A DNA stretch of 64,000 bases from Sphingobacteriales bacterium. GTDB lineage: Bacteria > Bacteroidota > Bacteroidia > Chitinophagales > JADJOU01. Location of the stretch: NCBI GenBank assembly GCA_021297855.1, contig JAJTHM010000055.1:1-64000 (forward strand), read 5' to 3'. Of this stretch, positions 35,769-43,960 are shown piece by piece; the first letter of the stretch is position 1, and the number at the start of each line of letters is the position of its first letter. The notes beneath the pieces were generated by a model. That model did no database searches, was not told where the DNA came from, and worked only from the letters and a program-made list of their open reading frames with translations. A program made the position numbers and the translations under genes.

Positions 35769-38168
35769 ATGAGCACGACACAAGTAAATAGCAGAAAAGA
35801 AATCTCATTCGAAGAGTTTAAAAAAGAAATATTGGCTGACTATCAGCTGGCATGGGAAAGCCGACATTTCAGTACGATAGGCAGAAAAGAAGTATTGACA
35901 GGTAAGGCCAAATTTGGAATTTTCGGTGCTGGGAAGGAATTAGCCCAGATAGCTCTCGCCAAATATTTTCAAAATGGCGACTATAGAACAGGGTATTATC
36001 GCGACCAAACGATCGCTTTGGCTTCAGGGAATGTAACCTTAAAGCAACTTTTCGCTCAATTATATGCCCATGCTAATGTAGCTCATGATCCTATGTCTGC
36101 AGGTAGAATGATGAATGCGCACTATGCTACGCGTATGCTCGACGAAAATGGAGATTGGAAAAATCTCATGGAGATGAAAAATATGCCTGCTGACCTCTCC
36201 CCTACGGCTGCTCAATCCTTAAAAGCGATAGGTCTAGCACTTGGCTCCAAACTTTATAGAAATAATAAAGAAATTCAAGATAAAACGACCTTTTCAAACA
36301 ATGGTAATGAAGTTACATTCTGTACCATTGGGGATGCCTCGACGAGCGAAGGAATTTTCTGGGAATCCGTCAATGCTGCTTGCGTCATGCAAGTTCCTCT
36401 TATATTCAATGTTTGGGATGATGGCTATGGCATATCAGTACCTCAAAAATATCAGACTGCCAAGCAATCTATATCCCAAGCGATGAGTGGGATGAAGACA
36501 GATAGCCATTCTGTAGGCATGAATATCTTTACTGTTAAAGGTTGGGACTACCCTTCTTTAGTCAGCACCTATAAAACAGCTGTAGAGGCTACGCGGAAAT
36601 CTCATTCACCTGCCTTGGTGCACGTCACGGAGGTCACACAACCACAAGGGCACTCCACGTCGGGCTCTCACGAGCGCTATAAAAGCCCCGAACGCATGCA
36701 GTGGGAGCAGGATTTCGATTGTCTAGTTCATTTTAAAAACTGGATTATCGCGAATAAAATAACGGACGAAACTCACTTAGCTGAAATTGAAAAAGAGGCA
36801 CTAGAAAAAGTACAGACGGCTAAAACAGAAGCATACGAAGCCTATTTACAAGAAATAGTGCAACTAAAAGATGAAGTGAGACCATTTGTTGATTTACTTA
36901 AGTCTAGTTCAAGTCAAGCAGGAGCTATAGAAGAACAAGTGCAAATTATCGAATCTAAAAATACCATATACAAGCGTGAAGTTTTAAAAGCAGTGCATAC
37001 GATTCTGAGTTTAACTGAAAAGGAAGAGCTCGCTGCATATGAAAATTTAAAGTCATGGTACTATGATGTCGTGCGCGCAGAAGAAAAAGTATATGGCTCA
37101 CATTTACATAGTCAGAGTAAAGAAAATGCATTAAATGTAAAAGAGATAAAACCAGATTATAGCGATGCTACAGAAAAGTCTGGTCATGAAATTATCAATC
37201 ATTATTTTGATCAACTATTTGCTATTAGACCTGAAATGGTCGCCTTTGGAGAAGATGTAGGAAAAATTGGGGATGTAAATCAAGGGTTTGCAGGCTTACA
37301 GGATAAATACGGAGAAAATCGGATTTTCGATTCAGGTATTCGAGAAGCTACTATCATAGGACAAGGACAAGGGCTGAGTATGAGAGGCTTGAGACCAATC
37401 GCAGAAATTCAATATCTAGATTATTTACTGTATGGATTGATGCCACTGAGTGATGATGTAGCCACCCTTCAATACAGAACCTGCGGTGGACAAAAATCAC
37501 CGGTGATTGTGCGCACACGAGGACATCGATTGGAAGGTATATGGCATTCGGGAAGTCCTATGGGTATGATTTTGCATTCACTGAGAGGTATGTACGTATG
37601 TGTACCTAGAAATCTGACTCAGGCTGCAGGTATGTATCAAACGCTTGTGCAGAGTGATGAACCAGCGCTCGTCATAGAACCCCTCAATGGCTACAGATAC
37701 AAAGAACTGATGCCAAATAATCTAGGAGAATTTACCCTTCCTCTGGGAAAAGTAGAAATATTAAATGAAGGAACAGATATCACTATGGTGAGCTATGGTT
37801 CTACGATTCGCATCTGTCAAGATGCCATAGAAAAACTGAAAGCAAGAGGTATTTCAGTAGAACTCATCGATGTGCAAACTTTATTGCCTTTTGATCTTTC
37901 TCAAGATATTGTTTTCTCTCTTAAAAATACGAATCGTTTGATTATAGTAGATGAAGATGTGCCTGGAGGTGCTTCGGCCTTTATACTACAAGAGATATTA
38001 GAAAAACAAAAGGGTTATCAATATCTAGACTCTGCGCCTAAAACCATCACCGCTAAACCGAATAGACCTGCCTATGGAACGGATGGCGATTATTTCTCCA
38101 AACCCAATGCAGAGGAAATCTACGATGCAGTGCTAGCTATGATGAAAGAAGTGAAACCAAATCTGTAA
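35769..38168 (+). CDS. Fused alpha/beta E1 subunit of a 2-oxoacid dehydrogenase
   Basis: Thiamine-diphosphate enzyme of 799 residues that decarboxylates a 2-oxoacid (pyruvate or branched-chain; not resolvable here) and passes the acyl group to E2. Residues 1 to ~400 are the alpha-like part, with TPP motif GDASTSEGIFWESVNAACVMQ...N-W-D-DGYGIS. Residues ~470-799 are the beta-like part (GEDVGKIGDVNQGFAGLQ, FDSGIREATIIGQGQGLS, VDEDVPGGASAFILQEI). A charged helical linker joins them. The start is ATG 35769 (MSTTQVNSRKEISF); an upstream in-frame TTG inside a promoter element is rejected. Confidence 0.9.
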   Translation: MSTTQVNSRKEISFEEFKKEILADYQLAWESRHFSTIGRKEVLTGKAKFGIFGAGKELAQIALAKYFQNGDYRTGYYRDQTIALASGNVTLKQLFAQLYAHANVAHDPMSAGRMMNAHYATRMLDENGDWKNLMEMKNMPADLSPTAAQSLKAIGLALGSKLYRNNKEIQDKTTFSNNGNEVTFCTIGDASTSEGIFWESVNAACVMQVPLIFNVWDDGYGISVPQKYQTAKQSISQAMSGMKTDSHSVGMNIFTVKGWDYPSLVSTYKTAVEATRKSHSPALVHVTEVTQPQGHSTSGSHERYKSPERMQWEQDFDCLVHFKNWIIANKITDETHLAEIEKEALEKVQTAKTEAYEAYLQEIVQLKDEVRPFVDLLKSSSSQAGAIEEQVQIIESKNTIYKREVLKAVHTILSLTEKEELAAYENLKSWYYDVVRAEEKVYGSHLHSQSKENALNVKEIKPDYSDATEKSGHEIINHYFDQLFAIRPEMVAFGEDVGKIGDVNQGFAGLQDKYGENRIFDSGIREATIIGQGQGLSMRGLRPIAEIQYLDYLLYGLMPLSDDVATLQYRTCGGQKSPVIVRTRGHRLEGIWHSGSPMGMILHSLRGMYVCVPRNLTQAAGMYQTLVQSDEPALVIEPLNGYRYKELMPNNLGEFTLPLGKVEILNEGTDITMVSYGSTIRICQDAIEKLKARGISVELIDVQTLLPFDLSQDIVFSLKNTNRLIIVDEDVPGGASAFILQEILEKQKGYQYLDSAPKTITAKPNRPAYGTDGDYFSKPNAEEIYDAVLAMMKEVKPNL

Positions 38169-38372
38169 TGGTTCGAAGTGTACTCAGTGATTCTTGGAAT
38201 AAGTATTGTAAATTGAAAATTTACTAACACTAAGACGAAGAGACTTCGCCTAACAAGGAAAGAAGGAAAAGATTATATCCGCAATAATCCCAGAAGAAGA
38301 GAAGGGTGCTATAATCAATAGTTACTGAAATTATTTTTTAGGACATTGATTTTTTAAATTATATTTGTTCTA

Positions 38373-38455
38373 GTTATTCCCGTATTTATTACGGGATTAG
38401 TTTTGTTTTCATAGTATTCTGGAGTTCGGTTTCCCCTACCGAACTCCTTTTTTTT
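38373..38455 (+). ncRNA. Candidate small RNA with two hairpins
   Basis: A TATATTTG element (38360-38367) is followed by CCCGTA-TTTAT-TACGGG (38379-38395) and then a strong intrinsic terminator ending at 38455, giving a self-contained unit of about 83 bases. It starts about 200 bases after the E1 stop codon. The sequence around the presumed start, ATATTTGTTCTAGT (38361-38374), recurs exactly at 42639-42652. The -33 element is not clear, and the block may only be a double terminator for the E1 gene. Confidence 0.35.
38421..38455 (+). terminator. Strong Rho-independent terminator
   Basis: GGAGTTCGG pairs perfectly with CCGAACTCC around the loop TTTCCCCTA, and eight T residues follow at once. 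It ends plus-strand transcription from the E1 gene or from the candidate small RNA. Confidence 0.9.
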
Positions 38456-38456
38456 G

Positions 38457-38491
38457 CATAAAAAAAGCCTAGTGTAGACCCACTAGGCTTT
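38457..38491 (-). terminator. Rho-independent terminator of the 38517-42233 operon
   Basis: On the minus strand AAAGCCTAGTG (38481-38491) pairs perfectly with CACTAGGCTTT (38464-38474) over a 6-base loop, and a T7 run follows. It begins 26 bases after the stop at 38517 and stands back to back with the plus-strand terminator. Confidence 0.9.
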
Positions 38492-38516
38492 ACCTAAGAA
38501 AAAATCACGTTAAAAT

Positions 38517-39449
38517 CTACCTTATTAGTCTAATCTTTTCAATATTTCCATCTGACTTATAAAGCCAAAGATAATAATTACCCCGACTTCTTAGCTCTGA
38601 GCCAAAATGTATAAATTCAGGTTTAATCCACGTCGATAGCTTCTGCCCTATGTCATTATAAACTTCTACCTGCAAAATTCTAGTCTCGCTATTAATTTTA
38701 AAAATAGAGTTATCTGAAATTGGGTTATGGAAATTAAGGATTGTTGAAGGTGAATTAACGGAGCTGATAGAATTAGTATTCACGACTACATCTATACCAT
38801 CTGATGCTTTACAGCCAAAAGAATCCACAGCATAACTCATGTAAAAAATGCTGCTCGACACATATGTTCTGGGATTAACTGAATTTGTATCTATAAGTGA
38901 CTTATTAGGTGACCAGGAATAACGAACGGGTGATTTGCCCTTTTTTATATTACTTGAAATCTGAATAGTATCGTATTTAGACTTATAGAAATGGGAAACC
39001 GCTGTATAAACATATTGAGAATATGACACTAGAAGAGAGTCTCTTGATTTATTACCTACACTATCTGTAACTTCAAGAACAACATAAAATAAGTCCTTAT
39101 TTAAACTACCAAAATAAGGATTGGTTATTTCGAAAATCGTAAGTTTAGGATTGGCATCGGTAGTGTCATTTAAGATATCCTTTGCATATAAAAATGGCTT
39201 AGATTGTAAACTAGTCTTAAACTCAAATTTCCATGCATATTTATATGGTTTTATCCCACCTATAGCAGAGGGGTTTCCCCCAAGATAGAAGTTCTTGTTT
39301 AAACTTATAGGGGCTGGTATTTTTTTACCTAAACTATCACACAAATATAAATCACTACCTGCATCTGCAGTTAATTGTGATAGCAAACATTTACTTGAAA
39401 GCAAGAAAATAAAAAGTCCAGTTCTAAATACTATTGGCATCATATTCAA
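38517..39449 (-). CDS. PKD-like exported protein with T9SS type A sorting domain
   Basis: Secreted protein of 310 residues. The start is M1 or the nearby M3/M4; all give the same signal peptide (VFRTGLFIFLLSSKCLLSQ). The mature protein opens with a PKD-like beta-sandwich (TADAGSDLYLCDSL...GGIKPYKYAWKFEF), and a second such unit follows (KKGKSPVRYSWSPNKSLI). The C-terminal ~75 residues match a type A sorting domain (NPISDNSIFKI...LQVEVYNDIGQKLS...RGNYYLWLYKSDG). It is the last gene of a three-gene operon with a subtilase and an S74-like protein. Confidence 0.75.
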   Translation of the reverse strand: MNMMPIVFRTGLFIFLLSSKCLLSQLTADAGSDLYLCDSLGKKIPAPISLNKNFYLGGNPSAIGGIKPYKYAWKFEFKTSLQSKPFLYAKDILNDTTDANPKLTIFEITNPYFGSLNKDLFYVVLEVTDSVGNKSRDSLLVSYSQYVYTAVSHFYKSKYDTIQISSNIKKGKSPVRYSWSPNKSLIDTNSVNPRTYVSSSIFYMSYAVDSFGCKASDGIDVVVNTNSISSVNSPSTILNFHNPISDNSIFKINSETRILQVEVYNDIGQKLSTWIKPEFIHFGSELRSRGNYYLWLYKSDGNIEKIRLIR

Positions 39450-39499
39450 TAAAATTTAAGAATGTAGGTATTCAACATTGAATACCTACATTTTGTGAA

Positions 39500-41134
39500 T
39501 TAAAAACAAGGAGAGTCTCTTACTATTATTTCAAAACTACTTCCAGAATGCACTTCAAAGCCATCATGGAGTTCAGTTCCTCTGAAGGATTCATATTTTA
39601 CATTTGACCCGTTAGGAATAATTACGTTACCCTGAGTGCCTCCAGTAACATTTCTGCCTGCCACTATTAGAGTATTTCCCCAGATAGTAGTGTTTCCTGA
39701 AGAATATTTTGTAGATCCAGATGAAAGCCTATTCTGTTGAAAATTAGTTCCTAGCCTCATTGCTTCTTTCAATGCTTCAAAGGCATCTATACGTCCTGTA
39801 CCTAATCTCCCTGCAAACTGGGTGTTAAGATTAATACTATAAATAGAGTTATTTGCAGTACTTTTTACAATGTTAAAAATTTGTCTAGCTGTTAGACATG
39901 GGTTTGTAGATGCAATTAAGGCGCAAAGTCCAGCCGTCATTGGCGAGGCATATGAAGTTCCAGAGCTTGGACGATATCCACCATTTAGTGCATTTATAGT
40001 TGTTAAGGCTACTAAGTATCCTGGGGCGCAAACATCCACTCTTGAATTGTGCATATGAGATTGCCCATTTCTAAAACCCGTTAAGTGAACATCTCGCCAA
40101 CTAATCTCTTCTCTCCACCCCGCATATCTATTAGGAGATCCAGGTGCTTCCATATGACCAACTGAGGTTACACATAATACATTATCTAACGCTGATGGCC
40201 ATACCCAAGAAGTGTCCATTCCAGGCAGTCCACCACCACCACCCCATAATGAACCATTGCCAGCTGCTGCTACAAATACTACATTATTACTATCAACAAT
40301 TTCATTTACAACTGCATTTGAAATTAATGGAAATCGCATAGATGCTGTATCCATCCTACCTCCCCAGCTTGCATTAACTGCTCTAACGCCAGGGTGTTGA
40401 GACATACGTAACAGACCATCCAAACCAAGTGTAGTTCTAGTATCAACGAAAACTAATTTACAATTCCCTCCAGTAATGGAAGCAATACCTTTGCCATTAT
40501 TCGATCTACCAACAGCCATACCTGAAACTTCTGTACCATGATTATCTTGAGCCCCATTTGCATATATTGCATCAATCACCCCAGAATAATCTTCATGATT
40601 TTGCTCTATGTGCCAATCTTCAACACCGACTTTAATTCGATGGTCTCCTTTGGAAATATTCCAAGCCTCTCCTGCTCTTATCAAATTTAACTGAGTATTC
40701 ACACATATCGTTGAAGTTTGACTTGAAGTTGGAGTTAATGAATCAGATCTATTTGTACAAGTGTAGTAGTCATTAGAATAGGCTGGTACTTTATTCGGGA
40801 TTTTTTCAGCAAATTCAAAATGAGTTCCATATGCGTTAAGCAATGTCTGTAGATTTGAAGTTGTAGAACGAATAAAAATTACTTTTTTTAGCAAAGGAGT
40901 TTTTACTATTGGAAATGCTCTTTGTGTTATTGTAACAGTGTTGTTAATATTATTGTAAAGACTAGATGCTCCGTATATGCCATTAATGTAAGTTAATAGG
41001 TTTGATTTATTAAAATTAGTAGGGACAACTGAATAATTCTTCAACACTACATAATAATCATGAGTGTTTTGACCAAACAAGGATATTGATATGGTAAGAA
41101 AAAAAGCAATTATTAATTTGTTAAAATTTCTCAT
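39500..41134 (-). CDS. Secreted S8 subtilisin-like serine peptidase
   Basis: Exported protease of 544 residues with a signal peptide (MRNFNKLIIAFFLTISISLFG). The catalytic triad appears intact: Asp173 (KVGVEDWHIEQNHEDY), His199 (DNHGTEVSG) and Ser394 (SSGTSYASPMTAGL), with oxyanion Asn293 (VAAAGNG). Residues ~22-115 look like a propeptide. The end carries a beta-strand repeat segment (NTTIWGNTLIVAGRNVTGGTQ...ELHDGFEVHSGSSFEIIV) common in secreted Bacteroidota proteins, but not a standard sorting domain. The gene starts 4 bp after the S74-like gene. Confidence 0.88.
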   Translation of the reverse strand: MRNFNKLIIAFFLTISISLFGQNTHDYYVVLKNYSVVPTNFNKSNLLTYINGIYGASSLYNNINNTVTITQRAFPIVKTPLLKKVIFIRSTTSNLQTLLNAYGTHFEFAEKIPNKVPAYSNDYYTCTNRSDSLTPTSSQTSTICVNTQLNLIRAGEAWNISKGDHRIKVGVEDWHIEQNHEDYSGVIDAIYANGAQDNHGTEVSGMAVGRSNNGKGIASITGGNCKLVFVDTRTTLGLDGLLRMSQHPGVRAVNASWGGRMDTASMRFPLISNAVVNEIVDSNNVVFVAAAGNGSLWGGGGGLPGMDTSWVWPSALDNVLCVTSVGHMEAPGSPNRYAGWREEISWRDVHLTGFRNGQSHMHNSRVDVCAPGYLVALTTINALNGGYRPSSGTSYASPMTAGLCALIASTNPCLTARQIFNIVKSTANNSIYSINLNTQFAGRLGTGRIDAFEALKEAMRLGTNFQQNRLSSGSTKYSSGNTTIWGNTLIVAGRNVTGGTQGNVIIPNGSNVKYESFRGTELHDGFEVHSGSSFEIIVRDSPCF

Positions 41135-41138
41135 AAAA

Positions 41139-42233
41139 TCAATTTTCTTTTAAAAACATTTTTGAATCCTTTATACTACCATTGATCTTGAGTGTATAGA
41201 TATAATATCCTGGTGACAAGTTACTACCATTATACTCAGTACTGCCTATACCAGTGCCATCGTTTAATACAATAGTAGACTGAAGCGTCCCCATTATATT
41301 GCGCACCTCAATTGTTGCAGAAGTAACAGGTGTGCTTTCATCTATAAAATAGGTGATTGTAGTAGTGCCATCAAAGGGATTGGGATTATTTTGAAATAAT
41401 CTAGATCTTGACTGCCCTATAGTGTCAATTGAGCGACCTTGCCAATTGATGATTTCTTGGCGCAGTTGTGCAATTTCAAGTCGTTGGCTGTCTATAATCT
41501 TTTGTTGGTCTTGGATTCCACGCACAATTATAGGGATAAATTCAATATAATTAACAGCTTCACTATTTCCTATTCCAGATACTAAATTTGGGAACAATCT
41601 TGAAATTGCCTGTGCTGTAAATCCAAAATGTAAACTTGTATCATTATTTGGGTTTAAGCTATATGATTTGCCAGTAACAGAGGAATCGAGTATCGCCGTA
41701 TCTACATCATAGCCACCAATATTGAAGTTTTGTTTATAATTATACTTTAAAGGAACTAATTGTAATAGTTTAGACAATGTGTTTTCAGGTAAATTGGTCA
41801 TATTTTCCTTTGCAGCAGAATCAGAATGAGTAAAATAATTACCCCCTATAGCCACTACATTTCCATGAACTTGAAGTTTGAAATTTTGTACCTGATATTG
41901 AAACGGCCACGTTCCAGCAGTTTTCTGAAACCAAGGATTTGCAGGATTGCCTATACTGACGTGTCCATAATCTGAAATATGCAGTTTGAAATTTCCGCTA
42001 TTAAATGAAGGCCAAGGTTTCCAAAAATTTAGTCCTGAGGCATAATGCTCTATTCCCCATTGACTTTGATTTGAAGCAGGGCTGCTTGAATTAAACCCAA
42101 GACCTAGCCAGCGATAGTTTTGATATCCAATCTGAGTACTTCCACCACTAACACGGAATATTCCTTGGGCACTTATATTTAAAGTCATAATACTTAAAAT
42201 GACCAAAACTATTTTTATTGATTTTTTTTTCAT
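41139..42233 (-). CDS. S74-like tail-fibre domain protein with T9SS type A sorting domain
   Basis: Exported protein of 364 residues with signal peptide MKKKSIKIVLVILSIMTLNIS. The middle carries a Peptidase_S74/tail-fibre chaperone-like block (HSDSAAKENMTNLP...LLQLVPLKYNYK, then HFGFTAQAISRLFPNLV and YIEFIPIIVRGIQDQQKII with a short coiled coil). S74 domains trimerise phage fibres and cut themselves off at a Ser-Asp pair; SD is present in HSDSAAKEN. The end is a type A sorting domain (LFQNNPNPFDGTTTITYFI...LSPGYYIYTLKINGS). It heads the three-gene operon. Confidence 0.82.
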   Translation of the reverse strand: MKKKSIKIVLVILSIMTLNISAQGIFRVSGGSTQIGYQNYRWLGLGFNSSSPASNQSQWGIEHYASGLNFWKPWPSFNSGNFKLHISDYGHVSIGNPANPWFQKTAGTWPFQYQVQNFKLQVHGNVVAIGGNYFTHSDSAAKENMTNLPENTLSKLLQLVPLKYNYKQNFNIGGYDVDTAILDSSVTGKSYSLNPNNDTSLHFGFTAQAISRLFPNLVSGIGNSEAVNYIEFIPIIVRGIQDQQKIIDSQRLEIAQLRQEIINWQGRSIDTIGQSRSRLFQNNPNPFDGTTTITYFIDESTPVTSATIEVRNIMGTLQSTIVLNDGTGIGSTEYNGSNLSPGYYIYTLKINGSIKDSKMFLKEN

Positions 42234-42462
42234 TTGTCTTTTTATTTAAGTGAATTTCATTTGATTTACTTTGCTCAGGCATTCAAGCCTAAGGCTTGTA
42301 TTTGAAAACTTTGTTTTAAAGTACCTCATATCGATCTTGCATCGTATGATTGAATAACTAATGCTCCAAGTCCAAGGTTTAAACGTGAATAAAAAATATA
42401 AAGAAGGGTGTGGAGCCTGTTGCTTATTTACTAACGCCGTACTCGGTACTGGAAACCTACAA

Positions 42463-42542
42463 GGAAATTATTAAACAAGCAAAGGACACACCCAAAGGGT
42501 GTGGTCTCTGCCCGTCTCCTCTCTTCCTTGTTTAAAATTTCC
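42463..42542. repeat. Long imperfect inverted repeat with CACACCC hairpin core
   Basis: The outer arms GGAAATTATTAAACAAG (42463-42479) and CTTGTTTAAAATTTCC (42527-42542) pair with one bulge. The inner arms CACACCC (42487-42493) and GGGTGTG (42497-42503) pair perfectly around AAA. The 12-mer ACACCCAAAGGG inside it recurs at 43701-43712. It could be a structured RNA or a relic of a small mobile repeat. Confidence 0.5.
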
Positions 42543-42734
42543 AGTTTTAGTACGATGAGAAGAAATAGCGTGACCGCTTTATATTTTTACGTTTTTTATC
42601 TAGGCTGTCATCTGTATCATTGTTTTAGTTTTGAATTGATATTTGTTCTAGTACAACATAAATTAGATATGACAAATATACTAAAAGGTGTGTAATATTC
42701 TATCAAAAAAGAAAAAACTTATCATTTTGCCCTC

Positions 42735-42904
42735 CGAGGTGGTTCGTTTAGCTTAGTGCATTAAAGTTTTAGCATAAAAAGCTAAAATCTTATCAAATTT
42801 GTCTAAAGATTTATACATATAATCTATACGCTTTGGCGATTTTGTCTAAACTTTTAGATAGAATTATTAACGCTTTAGCTTCGGTCGCTAAAACGACCAC
42901 CTCG
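42735..42904. repeat. Nested palindromic element of about 170 bp
   Basis: The ends CGAGGTGGTTCGTTTAGC (42735-42752) and GCTAAAACGACCACCTCG (42887-42904) are near-perfect inverted repeats with one shifted base. Within them TTTTAGC/GCTAAAA (42767-42787) forms a left hairpin and TTTAGC/GCTAAA (42874-42892) a right one, giving a cruciform or three-way layout. A segment like AAATTTGTCTAAA also recurs inside it as ATTTTGTCTAAA. Confidence 0.6.
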
Positions 42905-43035
42905 ACACCTAAAGGCTAGGCACTGCTGCTAGTTTAGCGCATTTTATCACTAAGAATTTTTAACTATAATATTTGAGGAATATCCTACGTTATAGTCTTG
43001 ATAATAAATTTCATAACCACTTAAATTTTTGGACT

Positions 43036-43512
43036 ATGCCATTAAACAATTTAGGTAAGACACACATTACCGCTGCACAGATTACAGACTTTGACAAAGC
43101 CTTGGACGATCTCATTACCATAGCTACCGCTATCACTCAAAACCTCACGGATGAAGAACGCAGTCGATACGGGAGTATCAATGAAAAGAACAAGCTTCTA
43201 GTCAATGGTACGATGGATTTTCATAAGAATCAGCCCAATCTCGAAAGTCCAGACATTGACTGGACGGAATTTGAAGCAGACTATGCAGATAGACAATTTG
43301 CAGATACGAGAGCAGATAAGATTCAAAGCTTGTTGCGTCTAATCACAGATTTCAAGATAGTACATGATTATGACAACTACCACGATGCCCTAACAGATTA
43401 TGACTATACGAAATATAAAGCAGGTACCAATACCGCAGGATTTTCAGAAAAACAAAACTATCTCAAACAATTTTTTCCCAATACCGGTAATACTACACCT
43501 CCTGTGGAGTAG
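43036..43512 (+). CDS. Small conserved Bacteroidota protein of unknown function
   Basis: A 158-residue soluble protein with no signal peptide and no membrane segment. I chose the ATG at 43036 (MPLNNLGKTHITAAQIT); an in-frame TTG 63 bp earlier only adds a non-conserved leader. It is helical and acidic: ITDFDKALDDLITIATAITQNLTDEERSRYGSI, then SPDIDWTEFEADYADR, then a YDNYHDALTDYDYTKYKAG segment. The regular spacing suggests a four-helix bundle. I do not recognise a characterised family. A strong hairpin follows it, so it is probably transcribed alone, next to the methyltransferase gene. Confidence 0.7.
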   Translation: MPLNNLGKTHITAAQITDFDKALDDLITIATAITQNLTDEERSRYGSINEKNKLLVNGTMDFHKNQPNLESPDIDWTEFEADYADRQFADTRADKIQSLLRLITDFKIVHDYDNYHDALTDYDYTKYKAGTNTAGFSEKQNYLKQFFPNTGNTTPPVE

Positions 43513-43536
43513 CTATAATATAAGTTTTTAAGGGTT

Positions 43537-43570
43537 AACAAAGGACTGCTAGAAATGGCAGTCCTTTGTT
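43537..43570 (+). terminator. Hairpin terminator after the 43036 gene
   Basis: AACAAAGGACTGC (43537-43549) pairs perfectly over 13 bp with GCAGTCCTTTGTT (43558-43570) around an 8-base loop, 24 bases after the stop. The 3' arm ends in CCTTTGTT, and there is no long T-run after it. Confidence 0.7.
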
Positions 43571-43872
43571 ACGCATGAAAGCCACTGCTACTCCCTCGTC
43601 AACTTCATCAGCTCTTTACTACCAGATTTATCCACTTTCTACTTTGTCGGTATTATTAACCAGTAACCCATTTAAAATCTGAGTTTTATTGTTGGTAAAA
43701 ACACCCAAAGGGAGGAAATATAAGCACTAGCATTTTTAACTTTTATCTTTCTCCTATACTTATCTCTTTTTAATTGTTAGGAGTAATTATTGATTTATTT
43801 TAATGGTATTTTGAAGGTATCAATTTAACGCTTAGCTTTTATCCCAGAAAATTTTTATTCATCTGATTATAA

Positions 43873-43902
43873 TTTGACGAAGAAAAATTTTATGTACATT
43901 TG
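43873..43902 (+). promoter_or_regulatory. Promoter of the DNA methyltransferase gene
   Basis: TTTG (43873-43876), an 18-bp spacer starting ACGAAGAAAAA, and TACATTTG (43895-43902) match the Bacteroidota consensus. The start codon is 58 bp downstream. Spacer included, it differs from the DUF1599 promoter at 2 of 30 positions. The rest of the 43513-43960 spacer holds the terminator above and the segment TTATTGTTGGTAAAAACA (43686-43703), shared with 35665-35682. Confidence 0.7.
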
Positions 43903-43960
43903 AGCATAGAAATAGACGATTAGAAAAAGAAATAATACCCACTGCAAATACCAACTCGCT

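Larger units (their letters stand above)
42234..43035. other. Long non-coding region with several inverted repeats
   Basis: About 800 bp without a supportable gene. It contains a small hairpin CAAGCC-TAA-GGCTTG (42284-42298), a long imperfect inverted repeat (42463-42542), the 14-mer ATATTTGTTCTAGT shared with 38361-38374, and a nested palindromic element (42735-42904). Short frames here lack family features or start signals. Confidence 0.55.

Noticed and set aside
42973-43035. Upstream TTG start for the small conserved gene
   Set aside because: The extra 21 residues are not like the rest of the protein, and a good ATG follows at 43036.
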